Source: an uncultured Geobacter sp. (GTDB taxonomy: Bacteria > Desulfobacterota > Desulfuromonadia > Geobacterales > CAIOGM01). Taken from it: a DNA stretch of 50,009 nt. The first letter of the stretch is position 1. Every line of letters begins with the position of its first letter. The DNA is taken from NCBI GenBank assembly GCA_903857795.1, contig CAIOGM010000031.1, positions 1-50,009 of the forward strand, in the 5' to 3' direction. The notes beneath the pieces are model-generated. The model worked only from the letters and a program-made list of their open reading frames with translations. It searched no databases and was not told the DNA's origin. This document shows positions 34,345-42,562 of the stretch, in pieces. A program made the position numbers and the translations under genes.

Positions 34345-34400
34345 ATGGTTCCCATGCTCCAGCGTGGGAACCGAAATCAGCGCCGCTCCAGCGGCGGATT
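34345..34400. repeat. Copy of the left-edge palindromic repeat
   Basis: GGTTCCCATGCTCCAGCGTGGGAACC followed by CGCCGCTCCAGCGGCGG is the same double palindrome as at 1-67 and 159-225, in opposite orientation. It is noncoding. Confidence 0.8.
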
Positions 34401-34432
34401 ATCAGGCGATCGAACTCTTCACGTGTTGGCAG

Positions 34433-34453
34433 ATATGCACAATATGTGCATAT
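34433..34453. promoter_or_regulatory. Palindromic operator before the vapB remnant
   Basis: A perfect 9-bp inverted repeat, ATATGCACA and TGTGCATAT, separated by ATA lies 32 bp before the vapB start codon. This is the position and form of the autoregulatory site bound by VapB/VapBC complexes. Confidence 0.6.
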
Positions 34454-34484
34454 TGATGCATGCATGTTACGGGAGGAGAATTCT

Positions 34485-34658
34485 ATGCGGACGACACTGA
34501 ACATTGAAGACGCCTTGATCGAAAAGGCTGCGCTCTTAACGGGAATTACTGAGAAAACATCATTGGTAAGACTTGGGTTGCAGGCGCTTATCGCCAGGGA
34601 AAGCTCGAAAAGACTTGCTCTGTTGGGTGGGTCGGAAAATTCTTTCGCTTCTCCATGA
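34485..34658 (+). pseudogene. VapB-family antitoxin, 3' end fused to a vapC remnant
   Basis: The 57-residue frame starts as a typical ribbon-helix-helix VapB (MRTTLNIEDALIEKAALLTG, then EKTSLVRLGLQALIARES and LALLGGSEN). It then switches abruptly into sequence that, in another frame, encodes the middle of a PIN toxin. GGGAGGAG before the ATG and the upstream palindrome are intact. The natural C-terminal end that would wrap the toxin has been lost, so it might still bind DNA but not neutralise a toxin. Confidence 0.75.
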
Positions 34659-34790
34659 TCTTCCCACGACATCTCGTGCAGGCGATGACGAGGTTCTGCA
34701 ATTTATCGAAAAAAACGGGCTTATGGGAAAAGGACTCGGTTACATTGACCTGCATCTTCTCATGTCCGCCCTTCTCAACCGAATATCCTC
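34640..34790 (+). pseudogene. VapC (PIN toxin) C-terminal fragment
   Basis: In one frame the sequence encodes ILSLLHDLPTTSRAGDDEVL and then MGKGLGYIDLHLLMSALL, the second half of a VapC PIN toxin including the conserved Gly-Tyr-Ile-Asp-x-His-Leu-Leu stretch. The N-terminal half with the first catalytic aspartate is missing, and the end runs into unrelated sequence. It probably arose by an internal deletion joining vapB to the middle of vapC. Confidence 0.7.
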
Positions 34791-34915
34791 AAACGCCACG
34801 CCATCTGCTTCATCTTGAATGCTACGTCCAGCGCCTTACGCTTTTCACCTTCTTCCCTGCCTTCAACTCTTCCTTCTTCTCTTCCTTCGACTTTTCCTTC
34901 CAGGCGACCAAGACC
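34787..34915 (-). pseudogene. Rpn/PD-(D/E)XK transposase-like C-terminal remnant
   Basis: On the minus strand, EGKVEGREEGRVEGREEGEK followed by ALDVAFKMKQM resembles the repetitive tail and last helices of the Rpn family of recombination-promoting nucleases. After that the frame is lost (a shifted reading gives GVAFEDIRL). No catalytic domain remains. This rests on the tail only and is a tentative call. Confidence 0.35.
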
Positions 34916-34919
34916 ATAG

Positions 34920-34949
34920 CACCATGAACCCGGTGCACACCCTACGACT
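34920..34949. repeat. Half copy of the 60-bp palindrome
   Basis: The right half (CACCATGAACCCGGTGCACA then CCCTACGACT) of the palindrome found complete at 35673, 38543 and 39429. The left half is missing here. Confidence 0.75.
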
Positions 34950-34994
34950 AAAAAAGGTCGAGACGATCTTCCTCCATTGTCGTGGGACGTTACA

Positions 34995-35085
34995 GGAGGG
35001 CCGGGGTGGGGATGGGGTAAAACAGTCGATCGACACCCCCATCCCCCTCCTGACCTCCCCCTTGAAGGGGGAGGAACGATTAATG
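34995..35085. repeat. MITE-like inverted repeat, copy 2
   Basis: Nearly identical to 11645-11746, including the right flank ACGATTAATGCC; the left arm is shortened. The loop reads AAAACAGTCGATCGACA against AAAAACAGTCGCTCGACAA in copy 1. Confidence 0.85.
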
Positions 35086-35672
35086 CCCGCATTTACGTGT
35101 GATGCCCGGCCCCCCTGCCGAATCACCCCCCGACCCCTCCCGTTGTCACCCCTCCCACAGCTCTCCCCGCGGCCCGTCTTCCCGGCAGGGGTGGCAAAAT
35201 TTAACACCTGTTTTTGATACGGTGGCAGAATTTACCACCTTTTTTTGTGGGCGAAAGACTGCTAACTAGCTGAAATATGCTGTTTGTGGCTTGGCATGCT
35301 TCCTGCTGTAGGAATATGGTCGCCATCGGCATCAGACCAAGCTCCGGTCAGCTCTTTGGACAGGAACAGACCACAACGAGGAGGGATGAAGCAGCAGAGG
35401 AGATGACGCAGGATGGTGGCATGGCTTATCGGGATCATGTCGGTCGGAGTGGGCGGGATGGTCACCTGAGGAGATTCGCAATAATAAATGCACCATCGTC
35501 AAACGTATCGACATCATCGTAGGGGTGCGGCGTGGCGCGCCCGATTTTGATGTTTAGATGTAGTGATTCGGTAGCATTGGACACGGCAACGGCGGGCGCG
35601 TCATGCCGCGCCCCTGCAAAACCATGACCATATCGATGGTAGATTTATTGTCGCGAATCACCTAGCAGTCGC
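35086..35672. other. Noncoding stretch with two 19-bp near-repeats
   Basis: No gene is supported. GGTGGCAAAATTTAACACC (35190-35208) and GGTGGCAGAATTTACCACC (35221-35239) are imperfect inverted repeats 31 bp apart; the second runs into seven Ts and could act as a weak terminator. They may be what remains of an insertion sequence end. GGGCGCG-type palindromic pieces occur near 35520-35625. Confidence 0.45.
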
Positions 35673-35733
35673 AGTCGTTGGGTGTGCACGGGTTTATGGT
35701 GCGCACCATGAACCCGGTGCAGACCCTGCGACT
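35673..35733. repeat. 60-bp palindrome, copy 1
   Basis: Left arm starts AGTCGTTGGGTGTGCACGGG; right arm is GCACCATGAACCCGGTGCAG then ACCCTGCGACT. The centre is GGTGC/GCACC at 35698-35707 with no loop. It lies 31 bp before the DUF1566 gene. Confidence 0.88.
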
Positions 35734-35763
35734 ATTCATGGAGACGCTACAGGAGGAGGAATC

Positions 35764-37182
35764 GTGCAGAAACAACTGCGTATCATCTGCTGTCTTGGAC
35801 TCGGAGCCCTGCTTGCCGCCTGCAGTTCCGGTGGCGGGGATGGTCCCGGCATCTCCGGGAAGGTTACCTTCAACGGGGTTCCCCAGGCCGGGGTAACGGT
35901 GAACATGAGCGGCGCAATGACCGCCTCGGCAACCACCGACAGCGGCGGTAACTACACCGTCTACGGGTTGAAGAGCGGCAGCTACTCGGTGAACCCGACC
36001 CAGGCCGGTTACCGCTTCACTCCGGCCGCCCGTCCGGCGGTGATGAACGGCGGCAGCCTCGCCGGCTACGATTTCACCGCCGCTGTCGCCCCGCCGGTCA
36101 CTGCCGTCCAACTTCCCCGGACCGGCCAGACCATCTCTTACAATGCCGGTGACGACGGCAGTATGAAGAAGGGGACGGCCTGGCCCTACCCGCGCTTTGT
36201 CGACAACGGCGCCGGCGCCGTGACCGACAAGCTGACCGGTCTGATCTGGCTCAGGGACGCCGCCTGCATCGGCAAAAAGAGCTGGCCTGACGCACTTACC
36301 GCTGCCAACGGTCTGGCAAGCGGTCTCTGCGGCCTGAACGACGGCTCCAAGGCAGGTGACTGGCGGCTCCCCAGCGTCTCCGAGCTGAACAGCCTGCTCA
36401 ATGCCGGTCTCTGGAGCCCGGCTGTGGGATCGCTGGCGAGTGAAGGGAACCCCGAGACCTTGCTGTTCAAGGGGGTGGCGGACTATTCCTACTGGTCATC
36501 AACTACCTCGGCCGCCCTCGGAACCCAGGCATGGGGAGTGCACTTCCTCCTGGGGTTGGTGACCCCCTCCTTCAAGAGCATCCCGTTCCTGGTCTGGCCG
36601 GTACGGGACGGTAACGCCACGGGCGCCGTCACTCTTGCCCGCACCGGACAGAGTTTCAGCTATGCCGCGGGGGACGACGGCTACCACCAGAAAGGGGCGG
36701 CCTGGCCGAATCCCCGCTTTAACGACAACGGCAACGGCACGGTGACCGATAATCTGACCCGGCTGGTCTGGATGAAGGATACAAACTGCCTTGACGCCGT
36801 GGGGGTGGTGAAAAGAAACCGGTCGACGGACTATTCCGTACTCAAGTTTACCGATACCCTGAAATGGGTCGGAGCTCTTTCGACGGGCGTCTGCGGGCTT
36901 GCCGACGGCTCCCGTGGCGGCGACTGGCGTCTGCCGAACCGGCAGGAGATGCAGAGTCTGCTGGATTACTCACGCTTCAAGCCGCCACTGCCGAGCGGCC
37001 ACCCTTTTGCCAACATCAGGCCGATGGGGAGCTGGACCTCGACGGCCCTGGACTGTGACAGCACCGGGGTCATCTGGTTCATTCATCTGGATGCCGGTAT
37101 TTCAAATGTGACGGAACACACTGCAAGTCCCCTGACGACTCCTCAATACTACCTCTGGGCGGTACGGGACGGCGCCCCATGA
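35764..37182 (+). CDS. Lipoprotein with regulatory-like and two DUF1566 domains
   Basis: The 472-residue protein begins with a lipoprotein signal (LLAACSS). A ~75-residue beta-sandwich of the carboxypeptidase-regulatory type follows (GKVTFNGVPQAGVTVNMSG, then GLKSGSYSVNPTQAGYRF). Two tandem DUF1566 (Lcl C-terminal-like) domains occupy about 115-280 and 290-470, each with a YNAGDDGS/YAAGDDGY start, NG.VTD.LT.L.W, GDWRLP and a W-V-R-D end. DUF1566 domains occur in surface and adhesin proteins; their ligands are mostly unknown. The GTG start follows AGGAGGAATC. A Tat-exported peptidase follows 43 bp later, so the two may act together at the cell surface. Confidence 0.88.
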   Translation: MQKQLRIICCLGLGALLAACSSGGGDGPGISGKVTFNGVPQAGVTVNMSGAMTASATTDSGGNYTVYGLKSGSYSVNPTQAGYRFTPAARPAVMNGGSLAGYDFTAAVAPPVTAVQLPRTGQTISYNAGDDGSMKKGTAWPYPRFVDNGAGAVTDKLTGLIWLRDAACIGKKSWPDALTAANGLASGLCGLNDGSKAGDWRLPSVSELNSLLNAGLWSPAVGSLASEGNPETLLFKGVADYSYWSSTTSAALGTQAWGVHFLLGLVTPSFKSIPFLVWPVRDGNATGAVTLARTGQSFSYAAGDDGYHQKGAAWPNPRFNDNGNGTVTDNLTRLVWMKDTNCLDAVGVVKRNRSTDYSVLKFTDTLKWVGALSTGVCGLADGSRGGDWRLPNRQEMQSLLDYSRFKPPLPSGHPFANIRPMGSWTSTALDCDSTGVIWFIHLDAGISNVTEHTASPLTTPQYYLWAVRDGAP

Positions 37183-37225
37183 GGCCCTTGGTTCGAGCGA
37201 TATTTCTGTTCAAGGAGGTACAGCC

Positions 37226-38524
37226 ATGAGACGCCGTGACTTTCTGATCGGTACCGGAGCGCTGGCGGTCACAGCCGCGGCAGGGCCGCTCCTGTCCGGC
37301 AGGGGGAGGGCCTTTGCCGAAACCTCACCCATTAACGGCCTGATTCCATTCAATTTCAATGACACACTGGAGAACATCCGGGCCATCATCAAGCATAACG
37401 ACTTCCGCTTTGAGGTCGGTCATACCTTCGACTATGACAACTATTCATATGCAGCGACTGACGCCGATATCGTGCCTAGAAAAATCAGTTCAATCATCAT
37501 CCCCCCCGCGCCGGCGCCCCCCGCACCGGACCTGCCGTCAAAGTTCGACCTGCGTGATATCAACGGCCGCTGCTATATCGGCCCGGCCCGAGACCAGGGG
37601 CGAACCAATATCTGCCAGTCCTTTAACGCCTGCGCGGCGGCCGAGGCGAGTTACAACCGCCAAAATAACCTGTATGACGGCAGCTGTATTACCCTGTCGC
37701 CCAACTACCTTGCCTATACGCAAGGGGTTTCAGACGCACAACTGGTTAATCTTTATAGCATGACCAGAACCGGTCAGCCCTGGACGGAACCGAACGGCCT
37801 GGAGGGGATCTGCCGGGAGGAGGATTTTCCCTTTTCGCTGAGAGCTCCACTGACCGTCCAGCGAGAGGCTTCCAAGGCCGCCCCCCGGATAACCTTCCGG
37901 CGCTGCGGCCAGATCTATCCTCACAACTACTGGGAGACCACCAACCGGATCAAGCGGGCTGTCTACAGATACGGCGCCGTAACCGCAGACTGGTTAAACA
38001 ACAGCGCCATGGCAGCCTACCAGTCCGGCGTCTACGAGGATACCTGGATCTATCCTGATAAATTGCCATACCATGCCAGTGAAGGGAATCATGCCGTCGC
38101 CATTATCGGCTGGGACGACAACCCGCCGGAGGGGGGCAACGGCGGCTGCTGGATCGTGCGCAACACCTTCGGTCCCGACTGGGGCGAGGGGGGGTACGTT
38201 CGTATGCGCTATTTCTCGGGCCATATCAACTGCTTTACCGCCTTTGTGGAGGCGGAGTCGCCCGATGACGGCACCCTCTCTATCTACGGGTCAGTCAACG
38301 TGGACGATAATACGGTCAAGTTTGGCGCCACCGTCACCCTGTCCGGGGATGATTCTTTCGAAACCGTGGCATATGGCAATTACGGCTTCCCCACGCTGAA
38401 ACCGGGCCGCTACCGGGTGACGCCGTACCAGCAGGGGGTTGTCTTCACCCCCCCATACCAGGATATTGAGCTGACCACCGGCTATGCGGCTGTCAATTTT
38501 TCAGGAACAACGGTTCCCGGCTAA
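37226..38524 (+). CDS. Tat-exported papain-like (C1A) cysteine peptidase
   Basis: The 432-residue product starts with a twin-arginine signal (MRRRDFLIGTGALAVTAA). After a propeptide-like region and a Pro-rich linker (91-104) comes a papain domain with oxyanion Gln124, nucleophile Cys130 (DQGRTNICQSFNACAAAE), His289 (GNHAVAIIGWDD) and Asn313 (WIVRNTFGPDWGEGGY). The usual first cysteine of QGxCGSCW is replaced, but the triad is complete. The last ~70 residues form a regulatory-like beta-sandwich resembling that of the upstream lipoprotein (LKPGRYRVTPYQQGVVFTPP). AAGGAGG precedes the ATG. Bacterial secreted papain-like peptidases of this kind are uncommon. Confidence 0.9.
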   Translation: MRRRDFLIGTGALAVTAAAGPLLSGRGRAFAETSPINGLIPFNFNDTLENIRAIIKHNDFRFEVGHTFDYDNYSYAATDADIVPRKISSIIIPPAPAPPAPDLPSKFDLRDINGRCYIGPARDQGRTNICQSFNACAAAEASYNRQNNLYDGSCITLSPNYLAYTQGVSDAQLVNLYSMTRTGQPWTEPNGLEGICREEDFPFSLRAPLTVQREASKAAPRITFRRCGQIYPHNYWETTNRIKRAVYRYGAVTADWLNNSAMAAYQSGVYEDTWIYPDKLPYHASEGNHAVAIIGWDDNPPEGGNGGCWIVRNTFGPDWGEGGYVRMRYFSGHINCFTAFVEAESPDDGTLSIYGSVNVDDNTVKFGATVTLSGDDSFETVAYGNYGFPTLKPGRYRVTPYQQGVVFTPPYQDIELTTGYAAVNFSGTTVPG

Positions 38525-38542
38525 GGTAAGGTGACACTACTC

Positions 38543-38603
38543 AGTCGTAGGGTGCGCACGGGTTTTTGGTGCGCACCATGAACCCGGTGCAGACCCTACG
38601 ACT
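38543..38603. repeat. 60-bp palindrome, copy 2
   Basis: Left arm starts AGTCGTAGGGTGCGCACGGG; right arm ends ACCCTACGACT; centre GGTGC/GCACC. It lies between the ends of the converging peptidase and vapC genes, where it could act as a bidirectional terminator or mRNA 3'-end hairpin. Confidence 0.88.
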
Positions 38604-38619
38604 CAGCTACGGGATCGGA

Positions 38620-39033
38620 TTATGCGAAGGGATTGACGATGCGGAGTTTTTTGTCAAGGACCATGTCGTGGCTCAAGTCCTCCGAATACAGAGTCGTACA
38701 GCCTGCCTGAAGGGCGGACGCGACAATAAGGCTGTCCCAATAGGAAAATTTGTACCGATGACGGACGTTCCACGCCATGTTGATGGTTTCAAGTGTTATT
38801 GTCGCGACGGTGCTGTCGGACGCAATGTTGTCGACTCTGCTCTTGATATCGTGGTCGGCTATTTTCTGTCGCAGCAGAACAGAGGAAAACTCGTTCAATA
38901 CCTGGGTACTGACCACAACGGAGCAAGGGCTGTTGAGAAGCTCAACCGCCAGCCGCCACTTTTCGAGATTATCCATGGACTTCAGCGCGGCATAGACAAA
39001 AATGTTCGTGTCGACAAAGGCCTTACCGTACAT
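38620..39033 (-). CDS. PIN-domain (VapC-type) toxin
   Basis: The 137-residue PIN protein has the acidic residues of the RNase active site: Asp in FVDTNIFVYA, Glu in VLNEFSSVLL, Asp in YWDSLIVASALQAGCTTL and Asp in YSEDLSH. VapC-type toxins cut tRNA or rRNA. It is complete and overlaps the upstream antitoxin gene by 11 bp. Confidence 0.92.
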   Translation of the reverse strand: MYGKAFVDTNIFVYAALKSMDNLEKWRLAVELLNSPCSVVVSTQVLNEFSSVLLRQKIADHDIKSRVDNIASDSTVATITLETINMAWNVRHRYKFSYWDSLIVASALQAGCTTLYSEDLSHDMVLDKKLRIVNPFA

Positions 39034-39229
39034 GCAAGGATTCCCGACTGGGGATATGGAGGCTGTCTACTGTCAGCGGTTCGTCGATCAGTTTTGCAAA
39101 ATGCTTGGCGACCGGCTTACGGGCCACCTCGCGCTTAGAACGCAAAAAGTCGACAAAATCCCGCACCTCACGGCGTTGCGCAGGGGGAAGTTCCGACAGG
39201 TCAAGCATGGTAGCTGCCACACGGGGCAT
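39023..39229 (-). CDS. DUF2281-like antitoxin partner of the PIN toxin
   Basis: The 68-residue product has the LDLSELPPAQRREVRDFVDFL helix of short DUF2281/VapB-like antitoxins, followed by a loose charged tail that would wrap the toxin. The ATG at 39229 is preceded by AAGGAGG; an open frame continues to 39268 but has no RBS. It precedes the PIN gene on the minus strand, the standard antitoxin-first order. Confidence 0.82.
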   Translation of the reverse strand: MPRVAATMLDLSELPPAQRREVRDFVDFLRSKREVARKPVAKHFAKLIDEPLTVDSLHIPSRESLHVR

Positions 39230-39273
39230 GAGCGGGCCTCCTTGGTTGAGATGTTGGAACGTTAGCACAGGCC

Positions 39274-39390
39274 ATGAATAATGACAAGAAGGTCATTCAG
39301 GGGCTGAAGGCAGAAAACGACGGGCTGAAGGGTGAGATCGAGGCCCTGAGGGCGCGGCCGGCGAAGATCGAGAAGGCGCTGGGTTTGTAG
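39274..39390 (+). other. Short coiled-coil open frame, probably a gene remnant
   Basis: The 38-residue frame (MNNDKKVIQGLKAENDGLKG, then EIEALRARPAKIEKALGL) is a clear heptad coiled coil. Such ends are seen on trimeric tail-fibre/S74-chaperone proteins and similar surface proteins, so this may be the 3' relic of one. No ribosome-binding site is evident, and it stands between the antitoxin promoter and a palindrome. Confidence 0.3.
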
Positions 39391-39428
39391 CTTCGACTCC
39401 GTTCAGCTACCGACTGTTAACGCATTGA

Positions 39429-39488
39429 AGTCGCAGGGTGCGCAGGGTTTATGGTGCGCACCATGAACCCGGTGCAGACCCTGCGATT
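39429..39488. repeat. 60-bp palindrome, copy 3
   Basis: AGTCGCAGGGTGCGCAGGGT on the left, ACCCTGCGATT on the right, centre GGTGC/GCACC. Same family as 35673 and 38543, with a one-base shorter left arm. Confidence 0.88.
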
Positions 39489-39760
39489 GGACTTCGATGA
39501 TGATTATTTCGCCGATACCGAGCCGTGTAAAAGTACGTCAAATGACGTGACCATGAGCCGTTTAAACAGCATATAGCTCATACTTGGTTTATTAGAACCG
39601 AACAGTCTTTTATTAGTCACAGATTCCAGTACGTTGGCGACTTCTTACGTTACCCGGCGCTTGGCACAGACATTGCTAAAGACTTTCAGAAAAAGATTTT
39701 TGCTCTGCAACTATCCAGCTCACGAAAATAGAACCTGTAGAGCCGATCATTCACACCTGC

Positions 39761-39857
39761 GTTCCTCCCCTTTCAAGGGGGAGGTCAGGAGGGGGATGGG
39801 GAACTCTTCGTACTAAACCCATCCCCACCCCAGCCCTCCCCTTGAAAGGGAGGGAGC
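39761..39857. repeat. MITE-like inverted repeat, copy 3 (reverse orientation)
   Basis: GTTCCTCCCCTTTCAAGGGG on the left and CCCTCCCCTTGAAAGGGAGG on the right; the reverse complement aligns with copies 1 and 2. The loop sequence differs. Confidence 0.8.
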
Positions 39858-40060
39858 TGTAACCAACATTAAGTAATTCTACCAAAAACAATATCTGAAA
39901 TACTATTAGTTAACTGTTTTGGATCGCCATAATATATTTGGTTTTTTGAAAATACATTCGTCTACGAACCACCCCTCGACCCCCTCCTTAGCCAAGGAGG
40001 AGGAGAGATTGAGGCTCATTTGAGCGGCAGAAGTTCATTACCCAACGGGAGGAGACAACC

Positions 40061-40804
40061 ATGATCACCAGTCACCGTTTTCCCCACAGAACCATCCGCT
40101 TCCGGTCCGCCATCACACTTGCCGGGCTCCTCGGCGGGGTGCTCCTCTGTTCCGGCTGCGCCACCAAACCCGAGATTGTCAGCATGGCCGAGCCGACCGG
40201 GCAGAGTCAGAATCTGACCATTCCCAAGAGCAGCTGGACCGGCGCCGCTTCCGGCGCTCAGGCCGACGTCCTGGCACAGGAGATCGTTGCCGCCAACAAC
40301 AACGACATGAAAAAATTCGATGAGGTGGATGGTCGTCTCGAGAAGCTGCAACTGACGGAGAGCGGCGAACTGCAGACCACCCGGCAGGCGCTGGCCAAGC
40401 TTGACGCGTTGTCGAACCAGCAGGGGAGCGGCCGGATCACGCTCTTCTTCAAGACCGGTTCTGCCGAGCTCGACCCGTTCCAGTATCAGCGGCTGGTGAC
40501 GTTCCTCGATTATCTCTCCCGCGAAAGCCGGGGCCGAACGGTGATCCTGCTCTCCATCGGCAGCGCGTCTGCCATCGGTCACCCCCAGAGCAACAAGAAG
40601 CTGAGCAGGGAGCGTTCGGAAGCACCGTTGTCGGTCATCGACCAGTACCTGGTGAACGTGCCGCATACCCTCTACAAGGTCACGGGAATCGGCGATATGT
40701 ATGCGCCCAAGAATGCGCCGCTGCAGGTGGAACACCGCTATCAGAGCGTGCAGGTCATCGCCGTGTATGACGACGCCTCGATTCCGGCCGTGCCGGGGAG
40801 TTAA
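40061..40804 (+). CDS. OmpA-like lipoprotein
   Basis: The 247-residue protein has a long basic leader and a lipoprotein signal with the lipobox LLCSGC (Cys33). A linker region with a short coiled coil follows (about 70-125), then a divergent OmpA-type peptidoglycan-binding domain: LFFKTGSAELDPFQYQRL, VILLSIGSASAIG and KKLSRERSEAPLSVIDQYLV, ending in a strand with QVIAVYD. It probably ties the outer membrane to peptidoglycan. It is the first of three lipoprotein genes in a row, 45 bp before the phospholipase-like gene. GGGAGGAG precedes the ATG. Confidence 0.85.
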   Translation: MITSHRFPHRTIRFRSAITLAGLLGGVLLCSGCATKPEIVSMAEPTGQSQNLTIPKSSWTGAASGAQADVLAQEIVAANNNDMKKFDEVDGRLEKLQLTESGELQTTRQALAKLDALSNQQGSGRITLFFKTGSAELDPFQYQRLVTFLDYLSRESRGRTVILLSIGSASAIGHPQSNKKLSRERSEAPLSVIDQYLVNVPHTLYKVTGIGDMYAPKNAPLQVEHRYQSVQVIAVYDDASIPAVPGS

Positions 40805-40849
40805 TCCTAACGGCGGCTGCTAACCACGCGGAGATCGTTGGAGGAAATC

Positions 40850-42511
40850 ATGAAACAGATCGGCATGATGCGGTTATGGATCGCAGTCGCTCTCCTGGGA
40901 GCTTTCCTGGCCGGCTGTTCGGGTGACAGCGCCTCGTCGAACCTGGTCAGGTACTCCCTGGATGCAACCGCCTCGGGGGTGATTGAGACCAGGAACAACG
41001 TGGTCAACCTCTCGGTGACATCCCGGGACGCCAATGACCTGAAAGCGGAGTACCGGGCAGGGTTCGTCCAGGGGAAGCTTCAGGGGAAAACCATTCTTTC
41101 GGCCCGGGACAATAGTTGGGACAACGCCTACCTGACCGACCCTTCTCACTCTTTCCCCCGCCAGCACGGCCCCACCCGGACGGAGTTGGACAAGTCGGCT
41201 GCGCTGCTCGTGGAGAACTACGGTTCGTTCCTGGCGTACGTCACTAACCCCGGCACGGATCCGGAGGTGGCCTACCGGTTTAAACGGCTCCTCTTCCGGA
41301 TGCTCGGTATCTACCACGGTGTCATGCTTGAGCGGCCGGCGGCGCTGGATTTTTCAGGTTCCTGGCTCCCCGACAGCGGCTATCTGACCCCCGGGGAGCT
41401 GACCCTGGGATACGAGACGGCCGGTCTCACATTCATGGATGTCTATTACATCAACGCCTTCAATGACCTGATGGATGTGGTCTCCTTCTCTCCGGAGCTG
41501 GCGCCCGGCGGCGTGAACCCGAACGATCTGCCCGACAAATGTTCGGCGTTCCTGAAGCGGATCAACGGCGGGCTGCTCCTTACCCACAACGCCTGGCAGG
41601 GTTTTCTCGCCCAGACCATGACCCAGACCCTGGCGATCAACAGCGACCTGCAGACCGTGAACGCCTCCACCCCGGGGCTGATCGGTTCCGGCACCGATTT
41701 CGGCTATAACAACAAGGGGATCATGTTCAATGAGACCACCCATCGGATGTCAAAGAGCCAGGTCACGACACAGGGGCTCTGGATCTTCTGGAGGGCCGCC
41801 CTGGCGGAGCAGTTTTCCTCGTCAGTCAGCGACTTTTTCCGCTATATCTCCCTGGACAATACCGGCACATACCTCAACGGTTACATGGTGGCGGACGCCA
41901 AGAACAACGAGAGCGGCCTCGTGGAGATGTCCTACCGCTGCTTCGTCTACTATCGCTCCACCGGTGGCCCCTACAGTGTGACCGCCAAGGCGCTGGACGG
42001 AGGGAGCTGCTCCACGGAGTACGACCCCGAAATGGTCACCCCGGAGTACCTCATGGGGATCAACTATCCGGCGTCACTGCAGGTGCGAAACGATCTGCAA
42101 TCAACCGATAACCGGCCCGCCCGACGGCGGCAGTTCCGGGAGCTGCTCCCCGGCGTCTTGGATCTGGAGAGCGCCAAGGCCGTCATAACCTACACCGAAC
42201 CGTCCAATCCGCTGTCGCTCTTCGGTCGCTGGGATCTGGGCTACGGCGAAACCTCCTACCCCAAACAGATTCCGGACGGCTCCATCGACGCCAAGGCTGC
42301 CTCCACCGCCATGGTGCAGGATTTCATGAAACTTTCCGGGGTCCTGGACCCGTCGGCAGGGAGCAGCGGTTTCTGGATGCTTTTTGGCACCCCTTATATC
42401 AACGGATCGCCGTTCATCTGGAGTAAATCGTCCTGGAGTTGGCAGAAACTGCGTGATGTGCCGGATCGGCTGGACGGAACGTTCACACTCATGCCGTTGT
42501 ATCTGAGGTAG
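40850..42511 (+). CDS. Phospholipase B-like (PLBD/Ntn-hydrolase) lipoprotein
   Basis: The 553-residue product has a lipoprotein signal (GAFLAGCSG) and shows the layout of the phospholipase-B-like/lamina-ancestor family. DKCSAFLKRINGGLLLTHNAWQGF contains the candidate nucleophile Cys near 231, FGYNNKGIMFNETTHRM follows, then a W-x-R-A segment and GTYLNGYMVADAKNN (compare GTYNNQWMVVD in the eukaryotic proteins). The animal PLBD proteins mature by self-cleavage to expose the Cys; whether this one does is unknown. Amidase or phospholipase activity on lipids is the family expectation. ATG 40850 after GGAGG is preferred over a TTG at 40838. Confidence 0.78.
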   Translation: MKQIGMMRLWIAVALLGAFLAGCSGDSASSNLVRYSLDATASGVIETRNNVVNLSVTSRDANDLKAEYRAGFVQGKLQGKTILSARDNSWDNAYLTDPSHSFPRQHGPTRTELDKSAALLVENYGSFLAYVTNPGTDPEVAYRFKRLLFRMLGIYHGVMLERPAALDFSGSWLPDSGYLTPGELTLGYETAGLTFMDVYYINAFNDLMDVVSFSPELAPGGVNPNDLPDKCSAFLKRINGGLLLTHNAWQGFLAQTMTQTLAINSDLQTVNASTPGLIGSGTDFGYNNKGIMFNETTHRMSKSQVTTQGLWIFWRAALAEQFSSSVSDFFRYISLDNTGTYLNGYMVADAKNNESGLVEMSYRCFVYYRSTGGPYSVTAKALDGGSCSTEYDPEMVTPEYLMGINYPASLQVRNDLQSTDNRPARRRQFRELLPGVLDLESAKAVITYTEPSNPLSLFGRWDLGYGETSYPKQIPDGSIDAKAASTAMVQDFMKLSGVLDPSAGSSGFWMLFGTPYINGSPFIWSKSSWSWQKLRDVPDRLDGTFTLMPLYLR

Positions 42512-42562
42512 CGTCACCGGATCATGCCGCGACGCATTTCCCACACAAAAAGGAGCCATGTC

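Larger units (their letters stand above)
39391..40060. other. Long noncoding stretch with three repeat types
   Basis: No gene is supported. It contains palindrome copy 3 (39429-39488), the reversed MITE-like copy (39761-39857) and a CCCTCCTTAGCCAAGGAGGAGG inverted repeat near 39983-40005. The part between 39490 and 39760 is AT-richer and shows no recognisable coding pattern. GGGAGGAG precedes the next gene. Confidence 0.6.

Noticed and set aside
35190-35239. Terminal repeats of an IS21-type insertion sequence
   Set aside because: Two 19-mers resemble multi-copy IS ends, but no transposase remnant adjoins them; kept only as a near-repeat.
35277-35522. Small open frames on both strands near 35.3 kb
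   Set aside because: Cys/His/Arg-rich translations without RBS or recognisable domain; likely chance.
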